A stretch of 64,000 nucleotides of DNA from CAVSRC01 sp963732845 (GCA_963732845.1 CAVTBE010000020.1:62001-126000); one strand, 5' to 3'; counted from the stretch's first letter, positions 23,727 through 32,560 are shown. Numbers and translations: made by a program. Notes: generated by a model not told the origin, from the sequence alone.

Positions 23727-26700
23727 GACACGCCTCCCATGGCGATCAGATAGACGGCGACGACGAAGAAGAGGACCTGCACGGCATAGGTCTGGCCGTT
23801 GCCGGTATAGAGCCGCCGGCCGAACTCGGCGGTGCCGGCCAGGCCGTCGGTTACGCCATTCCAGAAGGTGGTGGCGACCGGCGTCTCGATGAGCCCCATT
23901 GCCTTGCGGTAGGGGGCGAAGAAATTCCAGGCGAAGTGCGTCGTCTGCGGCTTGAAGGGCCGTTCACCGGCATAGACGATGTTGAACTGCTTCACCCACT
24001 GCGCATTGTGGTTCAGCGCGATGAGCACGACGAACACACTGACGAAGATGACGATGATGACGAGCCAGATCGCGATCGGGTTCCAGTAGCCGTATTGCGA
24101 GAAGATCTCACGGCCGGCGAAGCCGCCCCAGATCAGGGGATGATCGCCGAATATCGTGCCGAGATAGGCGTCGACCCGCTGCAGGGCCATGCCGGGCAGC
24201 GCGGCGAAGGCGATGAGCAAGGCGACGTAGAGCATCTGCGGCACCATCACCCAGAACGGCGCTTCCTTGAGCTTGCGGTGCTCGTCCTTGAGCTGGCCGA
24301 GGAACATCGTATGGATCAGCCGGAAGAGGTAGAGGAAGCCGACCGGACCGGCCATGAAGATGAGGATCAGCGGCAGCCTCTGCCCGCCGTCGAGGATGGC
24401 CTGATAGAAGATCCAGCGCCCGCCGAAGCCGGACAGCGGCGGCACACCCGACATGGCGATGATGCCGACCAGCACCGAGACGAAGGTGAAGGGCATGAGC
24501 GTGATCAGCCCGCCCATCTGGTACATGAGCTTGGTGTGGGTGCGCTTGTAGACGCCGCCCACCGCCAGGAAGAGCATGGACTTGTAGAGGTAGTGGTTGA
24601 TGACGAACATCAGGGCCAGCAGCCAGCCGAGGTGGGTCATCAGCCCCAGGCCGAACAGCGCGTAGCCCATCTGCGAGATGGAGGAATAGGCGAGCAGGCG
24701 CTTGGCATCTTCCTGGAAGACCGCCAGCACTGCGCCGATGAAAGCCGACAGCGCCCCGATCCACACCAGCACATGGGTGAGATCGACGCCGTAGAGGGTC
24801 TGGTGGCCCATATGGGTGAGCAGCAGCCAGAGGCCGAAGAGGCCGGCCTTGAGGAGGATGCCGGAGACCATGGGCGAGACGTCGGTTTCGGCTTCCGCAT
24901 GGGCGCCGGGCAACCAGATATGCAGGCCGATCGAGGCGGTCTTGGTCATGAAGCCGAGGGCGAGCAGGACGAAGACGAAAGGCGCAATCGCGGCCGGCAC
25001 GGCCTTCAGTCCCTCGAGAGCGAAGGGCTGGACGCCGCCGGCGGCAAGGGCAAAGCCGCCGAGCAGGGCGAAGGCGCCGCCGAGCGAGAAGAGGATGTAG
25101 GAGAGCGCGTGCGGTTCGGAGAGCTTGCCGCGCAGGATGAGGAAGTAGGACCCGACGGTGAGCACTTCCCAGGCGGCGAAGAAGGCGAAGCTGGTCTTGG
25201 CGTCGATCAACAGAGCGAGGCCGGCATACATGAGCATGGCCGACGGGTAGAAGCCCGGGCGGCGGCCGTCTTCGGTGAAGGAGGCGAGCAGGATCACCGC
25301 CCCGCCGAGGATCATGATGATCGCAAACAGCGTCTGCACCGCGTCATAGGACGGATAGCGGAAGGCGAACCAGGCGATCAGTCCGGCGATGGCGATGACG
25401 TTCTTCACCCGCGCCGGCAGCACGTCGAGCGGCAGGAAGACGAGCGCGAAGAGCAGCGGAATCGTGGTCAGCAGGTTGAGGTTGCCGCCAAGCGCGCCCC
25501 AGACGAAGCCGAGGCCCCAGCCCGCGGCCAGTGCGACAAGCACCGCCACAGTCCTCGGCAAGGCAACGTCCAGGGGTGCGCCGGCCTCCCGCTTGATGGC
25601 GTAGCCGAACCAGCGGAACATGTAGCCGGCCTCGAGCAGCGCGCCGGCAAGGATCAACGCCAAGACCGGCACGCGGTCGGCGGCGACGAGCGCGTTGGCG
25701 AGGTTCCACTTGGCATAGAAGCCCGGGAAAGGCGGCAGGCCGACCAGCATGGCCACGAAGGAGGCGAAGGCGAAGACGAGGACGGGATTGGCGCGCAGCG
25801 CCGCCCAGTCGACCAGCGTGCGGCCACGCACGAAATCGGAGAGCCAGAAGAGGCCCGCCTTGGCCACCGCATGGGTGAGAAGGATGCCGCCGGCGACGAA
25901 GAGATAGCCGTCGCCGAGAATGTCGCGCTGGCCGATGACGGCAAGCACGAGGCCGATCTGGCCGACCGAGGAGTAGCCGAGCAGGCGGCGGTCGTTCTGC
26001 TGGGAGAGCGCCAGGACATTGGCGCCGATGAAGGTGGTGAGGCCGACGCCGGTGGCCAGCGGCAGCCAGGCGGGGCCGGCGGCGGTAAAGAGCTTGTCGG
26101 CGGCGAAGAGCGCGGCGGTGCCGGAGGCGGCGGAGAACAGCGCGGCGAAGCCGGGATGGGCCGCCTCGTAGATGTCCAGCGCCCAGCCATTGGCGGGGAA
26201 CGGCTTGAGCTCGAGCAACAGGGCGACGAGCACCAGGAAAAGGGCCAGCGAGGCGCCCTGGAAGGCCATCGGCTGGGCGGCGATGTCGTCGATATTGAGC
26301 GAGCCGTTGGCGTGATAGGTGAAGATGGTGCCGATGAGCAGGAGGATCGAGATCACCTGCGAGACGATCAGGTATTTGAGGCCGGCGGTGACGGCGCACC
26401 GGTTCTCGGAGAGGAGCACGAGGCCGGCCGAGGAGATGACAATCAGCTCGACGAAGACGAAGAGGTTGAAGACGTCGCGCGTCATCACCAGGCCGGAGAG
26501 CGCCATGATGAGCACGAGGAACACCGCCATGGCCCGCTGGCCGTGTTCGAGCAGCGAGTCGCGCATGGAAAGGGCGGACAGCAGGCCGGCGGCGGTGATG
26601 ACCGACAGGAGCGCCGCCTCGGTAAGGCCGACGCGCAGGTTGATGGCGAAGGGCGGCGGCGTGCCGGCGGTGGTGATGTCGACGGCGGTGACCGCGCCGA

Positions 26701-26857
26701 TGGCGAGCGCCAGCGTCCAGGAGAAGGCGATCGCGGCCATGACGGCCAGGATCACGACCGTGGCGAGCCAGGCCTGACGAACCTGCTCGTGGCGGAAGAA
26801 GCCGAGGGCAAAGGCGCCGCCAAGCCCTGCGACGATGAGGAAGAGGGCGCTTACCAT
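23723..26857 (-). CDS. Two Mrp-D/NuoL-M type antiporter subunits fused in one 1044-residue protein
   Basis: An unusually long ion-translocating subunit. Residues 1 to about 490 form one antiporter-like unit: the TM5 glutamate in RDVFNLFVFVELIVISSAG, then PFPANGWALDIYEAAHPGFAALFSAASGTAALFAADKLF with the TM7 lysine. A second unit follows from about 500: SFAFFAAWEVLTVGSYFLIL and MTKTASIGLHIWLPGAHAEAETDVSPMVSGILLKAGLFG. Roughly 28 membrane helices are expected. Archaeal MBS has two separate genes (H and H') here, whereas MBH has one. No stop or frameshift is visible at the junction, so the fusion looks real. It overlaps its neighbours at both ends. Confidence 0.9.
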   Translation of the reverse strand: MVSALFLIVAGLGGAFALGFFRHEQVRQAWLATVVILAVMAAIAFSWTLALAIGAVTAVDITTAGTPPPFAINLRVGLTEAALLSVITAAGLLSALSMRDSLLEHGQRAMAVFLVLIMALSGLVMTRDVFNLFVFVELIVISSAGLVLLSENRCAVTAGLKYLIVSQVISILLLIGTIFTYHANGSLNIDDIAAQPMAFQGASLALFLVLVALLLELKPFPANGWALDIYEAAHPGFAALFSAASGTAALFAADKLFTAAGPAWLPLATGVGLTTFIGANVLALSQQNDRRLLGYSSVGQIGLVLAVIGQRDILGDGYLFVAGGILLTHAVAKAGLFWLSDFVRGRTLVDWAALRANPVLVFAFASFVAMLVGLPPFPGFYAKWNLANALVAADRVPVLALILAGALLEAGYMFRWFGYAIKREAGAPLDVALPRTVAVLVALAAGWGLGFVWGALGGNLNLLTTIPLLFALVFLPLDVLPARVKNVIAIAGLIAWFAFRYPSYDAVQTLFAIIMILGGAVILLASFTEDGRRPGFYPSAMLMYAGLALLIDAKTSFAFFAAWEVLTVGSYFLILRGKLSEPHALSYILFSLGGAFALLGGFALAAGGVQPFALEGLKAVPAAIAPFVFVLLALGFMTKTASIGLHIWLPGAHAEAETDVSPMVSGILLKAGLFGLWLLLTHMGHQTLYGVDLTHVLVWIGALSAFIGAVLAVFQEDAKRLLAYSSISQMGYALFGLGLMTHLGWLLALMFVINHYLYKSMLFLAVGGVYKRTHTKLMYQMGGLITLMPFTFVSVLVGIIAMSGVPPLSGFGGRWIFYQAILDGGQRLPLILIFMAGPVGFLYLFRLIHTMFLGQLKDEHRKLKEAPFWVMVPQMLYVALLIAFAALPGMALQRVDAYLGTIFGDHPLIWGGFAGREIFSQYGYWNPIAIWLVIIVIFVSVFVVLIALNHNAQWVKQFNIVYAGERPFKPQTTHFAWNFFAPYRKAMGLIETPVATTFWNGVTDGLAGTAEFGRRLYTGNGQTYAVQVLFFVVAVYLIAMGGVS

Positions 26858-27207
26858 TTCAGCTCACTGAAGTCGGAGATGTCGAGACTGCGGCGCATGC
26901 GGAAGAGCTGGTAGGCATAGGCCAGCATCAGCGCGGTGATTCCGAGCCCGATGACGATTGCCGTGAGCACGAGGGCCTGCGGCACGGGGTCGATGATCTT
27001 CTGGGCGGCCTCGGCAGGAGAAATCGTGTCGAGGATGGGGGCGCCGCGACCGGGCAGGACGCCGACGGCGACGAGCACGACGTTCACCCCGGTATCGGCG
27101 ATGGTGAAGCCGATGATCATGCGGATGATGTCGCGATTGGTGAGCGCCGCGTAGAGCCCCACGAGGATGAGGATGAAGCCAGTGGCCATGGCGATCTGGA
27201 TCATCAT
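26851..27207 (-). CDS. mnhC: MnhC/NuoK-like subunit
   Basis: A 118-residue membrane protein with three helices, the MrpC/NuoK fold (G subunit in MBH/MBS). MATGFILILVGLYAALTNRDIIRMIIGFTIADTGVNVVLVAVG contains the helix pair with the conserved acidic position, and QALVLTAIVIGLGITALMLAYAYQLFR is the third helix. It overlaps the fused antiporter gene (by 7 bases) and the MnhB-like gene (by 4). It should sit between the antiporter-type subunits and the NuoH-like anchor in the membrane arm. Confidence 0.88.
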   Translation of the reverse strand: MMIQIAMATGFILILVGLYAALTNRDIIRMIIGFTIADTGVNVVLVAVGVLPGRGAPILDTISPAEAAQKIIDPVPQALVLTAIVIGLGITALMLAYAYQLFRMRRSLDISDFSELKW

Positions 27208-27911
27208 GCCGCGTCCTCCGTTTCTTCGAAGCTTTCTAAAATGGAGGAGAATTCCGCCCCGACCTTGAGGCCGATCAAAACGTAGATGAGCGGGATGGCG
27301 CCGGCCGAGAGCAAGCTGCCGAAGGTGCCCAGCGGCAGGAAGCGGTTGTCGAGGAAGCCGCCGGCCAGCGCGGCGCCGATGAGGCCGATCAGCACGTAGA
27401 GAAGGCCGGTACCGCCTTCGGTACGCGCGATGACCGCGTGGTCGAAGCGCCGGTCGGGATCGGCCAGGATCATGAGCAGCACGCCGGAAGCGAGAACTGC
27501 ACCGCCCTGGAAGCCGCCGCCGGGGGTGAGGTGCCCGTTGACGAAGACATAGGCGCCGAAGAGCAGGATGACCGGCACCAGCAGCCGCGCGCCGGTGTTC
27601 AGCAACTCGCCCGACGGCAGCAGGCCGGAACCGGCGGTGAAGCGCGGCGCGCGGATGCGGGCAAGCGCCAGGCCGATGATCGCGGCGGTGAGGAAGAGCA
27701 CCGTGACCTCGCCCAGCGTGTCGAGGCCGCGATAGGTGACGATGATGGCGGCGACGATGTTCTGGGCGCCGACGTCCGAGGCGGTGTGCTCGGCATAATA
27801 GAGCGCCGAACGGTTGAGGCTGGCGTCGGGCAGGTAGCCGGCGAAGAGGACGAAGAAGGCGTAGCCGAGCAGCACCAGCAGCACGACGACGACGGCATGG
27901 CGGATGGTCAT
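27204..27911 (-). CDS. mnhB: MnhB-domain subunit with MbhE-like N-terminus
   Basis: A 235-residue membrane protein. Residues 1-95 (MTIRHAVVVVLLVLLGYAFFVLFAGYL...YRGLDTLGEVTVLFLTAAIIGLALARIRA) match the small MbhE-like/MrpA C-terminal segment, with the motif IIVTYRGLDTLGEVTVLF. Residues 105-235 are the MnhB domain (ARLLVPVILLFGAYVFVNGHLTPGGGFQGGAVLASGVLLMIL). The Pyrococcus MBH operon has these as separate E and F genes; here they are joined. The start overlaps the stop of the DUF4040 gene by four bases. Part of the Mrp-like cation-translocating unit. Confidence 0.88.
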   Translation of the reverse strand: MTIRHAVVVVLLVLLGYAFFVLFAGYLPDASLNRSALYYAEHTASDVGAQNIVAAIIVTYRGLDTLGEVTVLFLTAAIIGLALARIRAPRFTAGSGLLPSGELLNTGARLLVPVILLFGAYVFVNGHLTPGGGFQGGAVLASGVLLMILADPDRRFDHAVIARTEGGTGLLYVLIGLIGAALAGGFLDNRFLPLGTFGSLLSAGAIPLIYVLIGLKVGAEFSSILESFEETEDAA

Positions 27912-28162
27912 GAACGATCCTCCCGGCGCATGCGGCCCAGCACGAAGAAGAAGAGGAAAGTGGTGAGCCCCGATCCGATGGCGGCCTCGGTCATCGCCAC
28001 GTCGGGGGCGGCAAGCAGGAGGAAGAGGACCGAGGCGAACAGGCTGACCAGTCCGGCGGCGAGCACCGCGGTGACCCGCTGGGCGGCGAACAGCGCCACC
28101 GCCGCCATGCCGATCATGGCGACCGCCAGAACGATACTCATGGGGAGGATGAGCGCGCTCAT
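27908..28162 (-). CDS. MbhD-like subunit (DUF4040)
   Basis: An 84-residue three-helix membrane protein: LILPMSIVLAVAMIGMAAVALFA, VTAVLAAGLVSLFASVLFLLLAAPDVAMTEAAIGSGLTTFLFFFVLG. The APDVAMTEAAIGSG block is the signature of the MrpA C-terminal/DUF4040 (MbhD) family and contains a conserved acidic residue. Positioned between MnhG and MnhB genes with four-base overlaps on both sides, as in archaeal mbh/mbs operons. Start at ATG 28162. Confidence 0.87.
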   Translation of the reverse strand: MSALILPMSIVLAVAMIGMAAVALFAAQRVTAVLAAGLVSLFASVLFLLLAAPDVAMTEAAIGSGLTTFLFFFVLGRMRREDRS

Positions 28163-28491
28163 GCGAGGTCTTCTCCGTCTTCGGCCAAGTGGTCGGCGTG
28201 GGCCACCGGTGCGATCCGCGCACGGTGGGTGGCGCGCGCCAGGAACTGGCTCGACAGGGGGTTGGTGAACATCACGAACAGGACGATCAGGAGCAGCTTG
28301 ATCGACCAGCCGGGGACCAGCAGCGCGGCGCCGAGGAGCGTCAGCAGCGTGCCGAGCGTGGTCGCCTTGGTGCCGGCCTGGATGCGGGTATAGGTGTCGG
28401 GCATGCGGAACAGGCCGAGGCCGCCGAGCAGCAGGAACAACGTTCCGATGAACAGCGACAGGGCGCCGAGAAGCGACAGGAGACCGCTCAT
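28159..28491 (-). CDS. mnhG: MnhG-like subunit
   Basis: A 110-residue membrane protein of the MrpG/PhaG family (C subunit of MBH/MBS). Three helices include LLSLLGALSLFIGTLFLLLGGLGLFRMPDTYTRIQAGTKATTLGTLLTLLGAALL; FRMPD.Y.R..A.TK..TLG is the family signature. The C-terminal tail is short, polar and charged. It overlaps both neighbours (ATGA with DUF4040, four bases with MnhF). Confidence 0.9.
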   Translation of the reverse strand: MSGLLSLLGALSLFIGTLFLLLGGLGLFRMPDTYTRIQAGTKATTLGTLLTLLGAALLVPGWSIKLLLIVLFVMFTNPLSSQFLARATHRARIAPVAHADHLAEDGEDLA

Positions 28492-28751
28492 TGCTCGCCT
28501 CCTTCGAGATAGCGGGCGGCGACGATGACGCCGAGGAAGGACAGAAGCGCGTAGACCAGCGCGACATCGAGATAGATCTCGCGGCCGGAGGCGAGCGCGG
28601 CGAGCACGATGCCGGTCACCGAGATGATGGTGAGCACATCGAAGGCGACGACCCGGTCGACGGCGTGCGGGCCGGCGACGAAGCGGTAGAGCGCCAGGAA
28701 AAAGGCTGCCGCGACCGCGACCCCGGCCAGGGTCACCAACAGATCAGCCAT
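28488..28751 (-). CDS. mnhF: MnhF-like subunit
   Basis: An 87-residue, three-helix membrane protein of the MrpF/PhaF family (B subunit of MBH/MBS). The signature YRFVAGPHAVDRVVAFDVLTIISVTGIV is complete, with the conserved PHAVDRVVAFD loop, followed by REIYLDVALVYALLSFLGVIVAARYLEGG. It overlaps mnhE by eight bases and mnhG by four, implying coupled translation. Confidence 0.9.
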   Translation of the reverse strand: MADLLVTLAGVAVAAAFFLALYRFVAGPHAVDRVVAFDVLTIISVTGIVLAALASGREIYLDVALVYALLSFLGVIVAARYLEGGEQ

Positions 28752-29241
28752 ACATGACCTCCAGATAGCGTTCGAAGCCGGCCGCGATGGCGCGGGTGGC
28801 GGCCTCGGCCTCGGTCGACTCGGCGACGACCCAGTGCACGTAGAGCCACTCGCCCTTCATCTCGACGGAGAGCGTGCCGGGCGTGAGGGTGATGGAATTG
28901 GCGAGAAGCAGCCGGGCGATCGGGTTCTTCAGGCTGGTGCGCACGCGGACGATCGCCGGCCGGACCGGCAGGTCGGGCTTGAGCACGAGCGAGGCCATGG
29001 CGAGGTTCGACTTGACCAGCTCGAGGAGGAAATAGGCGATGTAGGCGACGGTGGCCGCGAGCGAGGCGGGCGTGAAGCGATAGCCGGAGAGGTAGGAGAG
29101 GTTGGCGGAGAGCATCAGCGCCATGAACCCGGCGATGAGCGCGCCGATCACCACAGTTTCGATGGCAAGCGATCCGTTGAGCAGGAGCCAGAACAGGAGA
29201 AGCGTGGCAAAGAGCCTTGCCGGCGCGGCCGTTGCACTCAT
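28744..29241 (-). CDS. mnhE: MnhE-like subunit, first gene of the membrane-complex operon
   Basis: A 165-residue protein of the MrpE/PhaE family (A subunit of MBH/MBS). Two or three N-terminal helices (LFATLLLFWLLLNGSLAIETVVIGALIAGFMALML) precede the soluble part with RPAIVRVRTSLKNPIARLLLANSITLTPGTLSVEM, the clear MrpE signature. I place the start at ATG 29241, preceded by AAGGGG, not at the in-frame codon at 29295. The operon promoter should lie in the roughly 390-base gap upstream. Confidence 0.9.
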   Translation of the reverse strand: MSATAAPARLFATLLLFWLLLNGSLAIETVVIGALIAGFMALMLSANLSYLSGYRFTPASLAATVAYIAYFLLELVKSNLAMASLVLKPDLPVRPAIVRVRTSLKNPIARLLLANSITLTPGTLSVEMKGEWLYVHWVVAESTEAEAATRAIAAGFERYLEVMYG

Positions 29242-29631
29242 TCGCGTGGTCCCCTTTCTCCAGCCTCCCCTCCCCTGGCCGGCGGTTTTCCCCAAGGTTC
29301 GGCGCGAAAACGCGGCCGCTTGTCACCGTTGGGATCCGTCGCTTCGGGGCGGCAACCGACACGGTCACCGGGGCTGGCGAGCTTCAATCTCGGGGGGAGA
29401 AGAGCATACATTCGGATATTGCAATTTGACTTCGGACAAGTCGCAGGCGGGTTTTTTTCGGCCCTGCCGGGCGGACTCGTGGCGGATTCCAGCCAAATCC
29501 GTCCGCCGCGGCCGGCGCTCGTCACGCGTTTTCCTGGGGAAATCGTCAGATTTCCGAATCACCCGCCAGGACCGGGCGATCCGGCCCGGCAGGGCTTCGT
29601 GTCCGGCCGCAGCGGGGGGAGGATTCGACGT
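29242..29631. other. Intergenic region upstream of the membrane-complex operon
   Basis: About 390 bases without a gene, between the TRAP stop and the mnhE start on the same strand. It holds CCGGGC/GCCCGG stems around 29560-29590 that could end the TRAP transcript and AT-richer sequence near 29400-29450 (ATACATTCGGATATTGCAATTTG) that could hold the operon promoter. I see no FNR-type TTGAT-N4-ATCAA box. Confidence 0.4.
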
Positions 29632-30916
29632 CTATTTGTAGAGCTGCGTCGGCAGCCACATGGTCAGTTCGGGAATGAAGGTCAGCAGCAGCAGCACGAC
29701 GATAAGCGGAATCAGGAACGGCGCCGTCGCCGTGACGCAGCGCTCGAAGGGCACGTCCGCCACCTTCGACAGCACGTAGAGCACCATGCCGATCGGCGGC
29801 GTCAGCAGCCCGATCATCAGGTTGAGGATCATGATGATGCCGAAATGCACCGGGTCGATGCCGAGGCCGACGGCGACCGGCAGCAGGACCGGGGTGAGGA
29901 TGGTGATGGCGGCGATGGTTTCCATGAAGCAGCCGATGACCAGCACGATCAGCGTGATGATGAGCATCAGCGCCACCGGGTTGTCGGTGATCGCCAGCAG
30001 GACGTGCGAGAACTGCGGCGCCACCTGGTTGGCGGTCAGGATCCAGGCGAAGACGCTGGAGGCGGCGACGATCAGCATGACCGCCGCCGTCGTCTCGACG
30101 GTGTCCATCGACACGCGCAGGAGCTTCTTCCAGTCGAGCGTGCGGTAGACGACGACGCCGAGGAACAGGGAATAGACCACCGCCGCGATGGCCGCCTCGG
30201 TCGGCGTGAAGATGCCGAACAGGATGCCGCCGACGATGATGACCGGGGTCATCAGCGGCAGGAAGGCACCGATGAAGGTAGGAGCCGAAGCGCGCCGGAC
30301 TGGAAAACGCCTGGTCGCGCGGATAGTGCCGCGCGCTTGGCATAGAAGGCGACCATGACCATCAGCGACAGCGCCATCAGCAGGCCGGGAATGATGCCGG
30401 CGGCGAACAGCTTGCCGATCGAGGTATCGGCGATGACGCCGTAGATGACCAGCGGCAGCGATGGCGGGATGATCGGCCCGATGGTCGAGGAGGCGGCGGT
30501 GATGCCGACGGCGAAATCGGTGTCGTAGCCGGCGTCGCGCATCGCCTTGATCTCGATGTTGCCGAGGCCGCCGGCATCGGCGACGGCGGCGCCCGACATG
30601 CCGGCGAAGATCACGCTGGCGCCGACATTGACGTGGCCGAGGCCGCCATGCATCCAGCCGACCGTGGCGCGGGCGAAGGCGAAGATGCGCGTGGTGATGC
30701 CGGCCGAGTTCATCAGGTTGCCGGCGAGAATGAAGAACGGCACCGCGATCAGCGGAAAGGAATTGATGCCGTTGACCATGTTGGCGAGCACGATGATCGG
30801 CGGCATGCCGTTGGTGATGACGAAGGCCAGCGACGACAAGCGCCAGCGCCAGCGCCACCGGCACGCCGATCACCATCAGCGAACAGCAGCAACAGGATCA
30901 TGAGGAGGATCGACAT
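29632..30916 (-). pseudogene. dctM: TRAP transporter large permease (DctM/SiaM type), several frameshifts
   Basis: The 12-helix ion-coupled transport subunit, interrupted by three indels. Translation starts MSILLMILLLLFA at 30916 and loses frame near 30880. MVIGVPVALALAL continues in another frame and shifts again near 30837 to SSLAFVITNGMPPIIVLANMVNG...FVILAGN-like FFILAGNLMNSAG. The frame returns near 30290 to IGAFLPLMTPVIIVGGILFGIFTPTEAAIAAVVYSLF and ends TFIPELTMWLPTQLYK. All conserved blocks are present once the frames are joined, and the total length of about 427 codons is normal. That pattern favours base-calling errors over old decay, but a true pseudogene cannot be excluded. It follows dctQ. 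Confidence 0.85.
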
Positions 30917-31505
30917 GGAGTGCGGACTTCAGTCGGAGGTAGAGGGTTCCTCGAGTCGACGCGACGATCTCGGCGGGCGTCGAGCGGATGCGCCGCCACA
31001 GCCAGATGGCGGCGTAGATCGTCATGGCGCCGAGAGCGACGACGCAGATCCAGTAGATCCACGCCTTGGGCACCGGCAGCGAGATCATCTTCTGCCGGGT
31101 CTTCTGGGTCAGTTCGACACCGATCCAGGTCATCGCCCCGAAAAGACGAAGGTGATGAATTGCGAGACGATCGCCATCGCCTTGCCGATGCCGGGGCGGC
31201 AGGGCGCGGATGGCGAATTCGAGCGTGATGTGGCTGCCCCGGCGCATGGCGCTGACCGAGCCGAGGAAGCAGACGAGGATGAGGAAGTAACGGGCCGTCT
31301 CCTCGGTCCACGACAGCGAGTTGTTGAGCACGTAGCGGGTGAAGAACTGGGCGAAGACGATGACCGCCAGCAGCCAGAACATCACGATGCCCGGCGCATC
31401 GACCCACGAGATGTCGGAGATGTCGGTCTCTTTTTCGACAAATGCGATGTCGGGCGCGCCGTCGGCGCGCCCTTCGCTTGAACCCTCATTCGTGGGCCAT
31501 TTCAT
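30876..31505 (-). pseudogene. dctQ: TRAP transporter small permease (DctQ), with two compensating indels
   Basis: A four-helix subunit: DAPGIVMFWLLAVIVFAQFFTRYVLNNSLSWTEETARYFLILVCFLGSVSAMRRGSHITLEFAIRALPP. The next stretch is out of frame: the other frame reads IGKAMAIVSQFITFVFSG, and the first frame resumes at AMTWIGVELTQKTRQKMISLPVPKAWIYWICVV. Two indels, near 31192 and 31140, compensate each other, so about 18 residues are scrambled while the gene stays open. A GGGCGCGCC hairpin (31452-31472) falls in the first codons, so the real start may be inside or after it. The 3' end overlaps dctM by about 40 bases. Confidence 0.8.
31452..31472 (-). terminator. Stem-loop between dctP and dctQ
   Basis: Nine-base GGGCGCGCC arms around a GTC loop, 53-73 bases downstream of the dctP stop. 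There is no U-tract. It probably stabilises the dctP message so that the periplasmic protein exceeds the permeases. Confidence 0.5.
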
Positions 31506-31525
31506 CCCCCGAACGAGACCCTGAT

Positions 31526-32503
31526 CTACTGCGCCAGAGCCTGCAGACGCTTGTACTGGTCGAGGGTGTAGGGAACCTTGGACGGGTCGGTGACCACCGG
31601 CATCATCGCCTTCTGGAACGGAGCCTTGTCGACGACGTTGACCTTGATGCCCTTGTCTTCGAACCACTTGACCAGATCCTGCTCCTGCTGGTTGGTCTCG
31701 TCGGCGGCGCCGGCGGCGGCTTCCTTGAGAACGGCGCGGACGGTGTCGGCATCGGCGCCGATCTTTTCCATGGCCGGGCCCGCCACGACGATGATCAGCG
31801 AATTGCCGATGTGGCCGGTCAGGTTGATGTTGGACTGGACCTCGTAGAACTTCATCGCCTGGATGGTCGGCAGCGGGTTCTCCTCGGCGTCCACCACCTT
31901 CTGCTGCAGAGCCAGATAGACCTCGGCAAAGGCGATCGGGGTCGGGTTGGCGCCAACCGCCTTCGGGAACATCTGCATCATCGGCGAGTTCGGCACGCGG
32001 ATCTTGAGGCCCTTCATGTCCTCGGGCTTGAGGATCGGGAAGTTCGAGGTGACGTGGCGATAGCCGTACCAGGTGATGGCCACGACCTCGTTGCCGGTCG
32101 CTTCCTGGTAGCCGGCGCTCAGCTCCTTGAAGAGATCGCTGTCGCGATAGGCCTTCCAGTGATCGTAGTTCTTGAGCATGAACGGATAGTCCGAGATCGC
32201 GATCGGACCGTAGTCGCGCTCGGCAAAGTTCGGGCCGGTATAGATGATGTCGACCGAACCGATCGACAGGCCCTCGTTGATGTCGGACTCGTTGCCGAGC
32301 GAGGACGCCGGATAGACGGTGATGTTCACACGCCCGTCGGTCTTCTTCTTGATCTCGTCGGCCGCCCAGACCGACCATTTGTGGAAGGCGGTGTTCTCCG
32401 CATAGACGTGCGCCCATTTCAGATCGACGGCCTTGGCGCCGCCCAGCGAAACGACGGCAAAGGCCGCAGCGAGTGCCGCCAGCCTGATGGTCTTGGCAAT
32501 CAT
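31526..32503 (-). CDS. dctP: TRAP transporter substrate-binding protein (DctP family)
   Basis: A 325-residue periplasmic receptor with a Sec signal peptide (MIAKTIRLAALAAAFAVVSLGGAKA). The DctP fold is shown by VDLKWAHVYAENTAFHKWSVWAADEIKKKTDGRVNITVYPASSLGNESDINEGLSIGSVDIIYTGP. The carboxylate-binding arginine is in GLKIRVPNSPMMQMFPKAVGANPTPIAFAEVYLALQQKVVDAEENP. These residues fit organic-acid ligands such as C4-dicarboxylates, sialic acid or sugar acids; the ligand itself cannot be told. It is the first gene of the dctPQM operon and is read away from a divergent GntR regulator with an inverted-repeat operator between them. Confidence 0.93.
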   Translation of the reverse strand: MIAKTIRLAALAAAFAVVSLGGAKAVDLKWAHVYAENTAFHKWSVWAADEIKKKTDGRVNITVYPASSLGNESDINEGLSIGSVDIIYTGPNFAERDYGPIAISDYPFMLKNYDHWKAYRDSDLFKELSAGYQEATGNEVVAITWYGYRHVTSNFPILKPEDMKGLKIRVPNSPMMQMFPKAVGANPTPIAFAEVYLALQQKVVDAEENPLPTIQAMKFYEVQSNINLTGHIGNSLIIVVAGPAMEKIGADADTVRAVLKEAAAGAADETNQQEQDLVKWFEDKGIKVNVVDKAPFQKAMMPVVTDPSKVPYTLDQYKRLQALAQ

Positions 32504-32560
32504 TCTCTCCTCCCTTCGTGCAGGCAGCTGCGAACCAAGCTCCCGTTCACACCTGCTAAT

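Noticed and set aside
23936..26914. A very long open frame on the plus strand across the antiporter genes (and similar long frames opposite other genes)
   Set aside because: Composed of Asp/Glu/Arg/Gly/His-rich low-complexity sequence, a mirror of a GC-rich hydrophobic coding strand. The minus strand carries clear families.
26851..29241. Stand-alone Mrp sodium/proton antiporter operon
   Set aside because: The genes overlap continuously with NuoH/B/C/D-like genes, and the MnhA-type large subunit is replaced by DUF4040 plus a fused D-D' protein.
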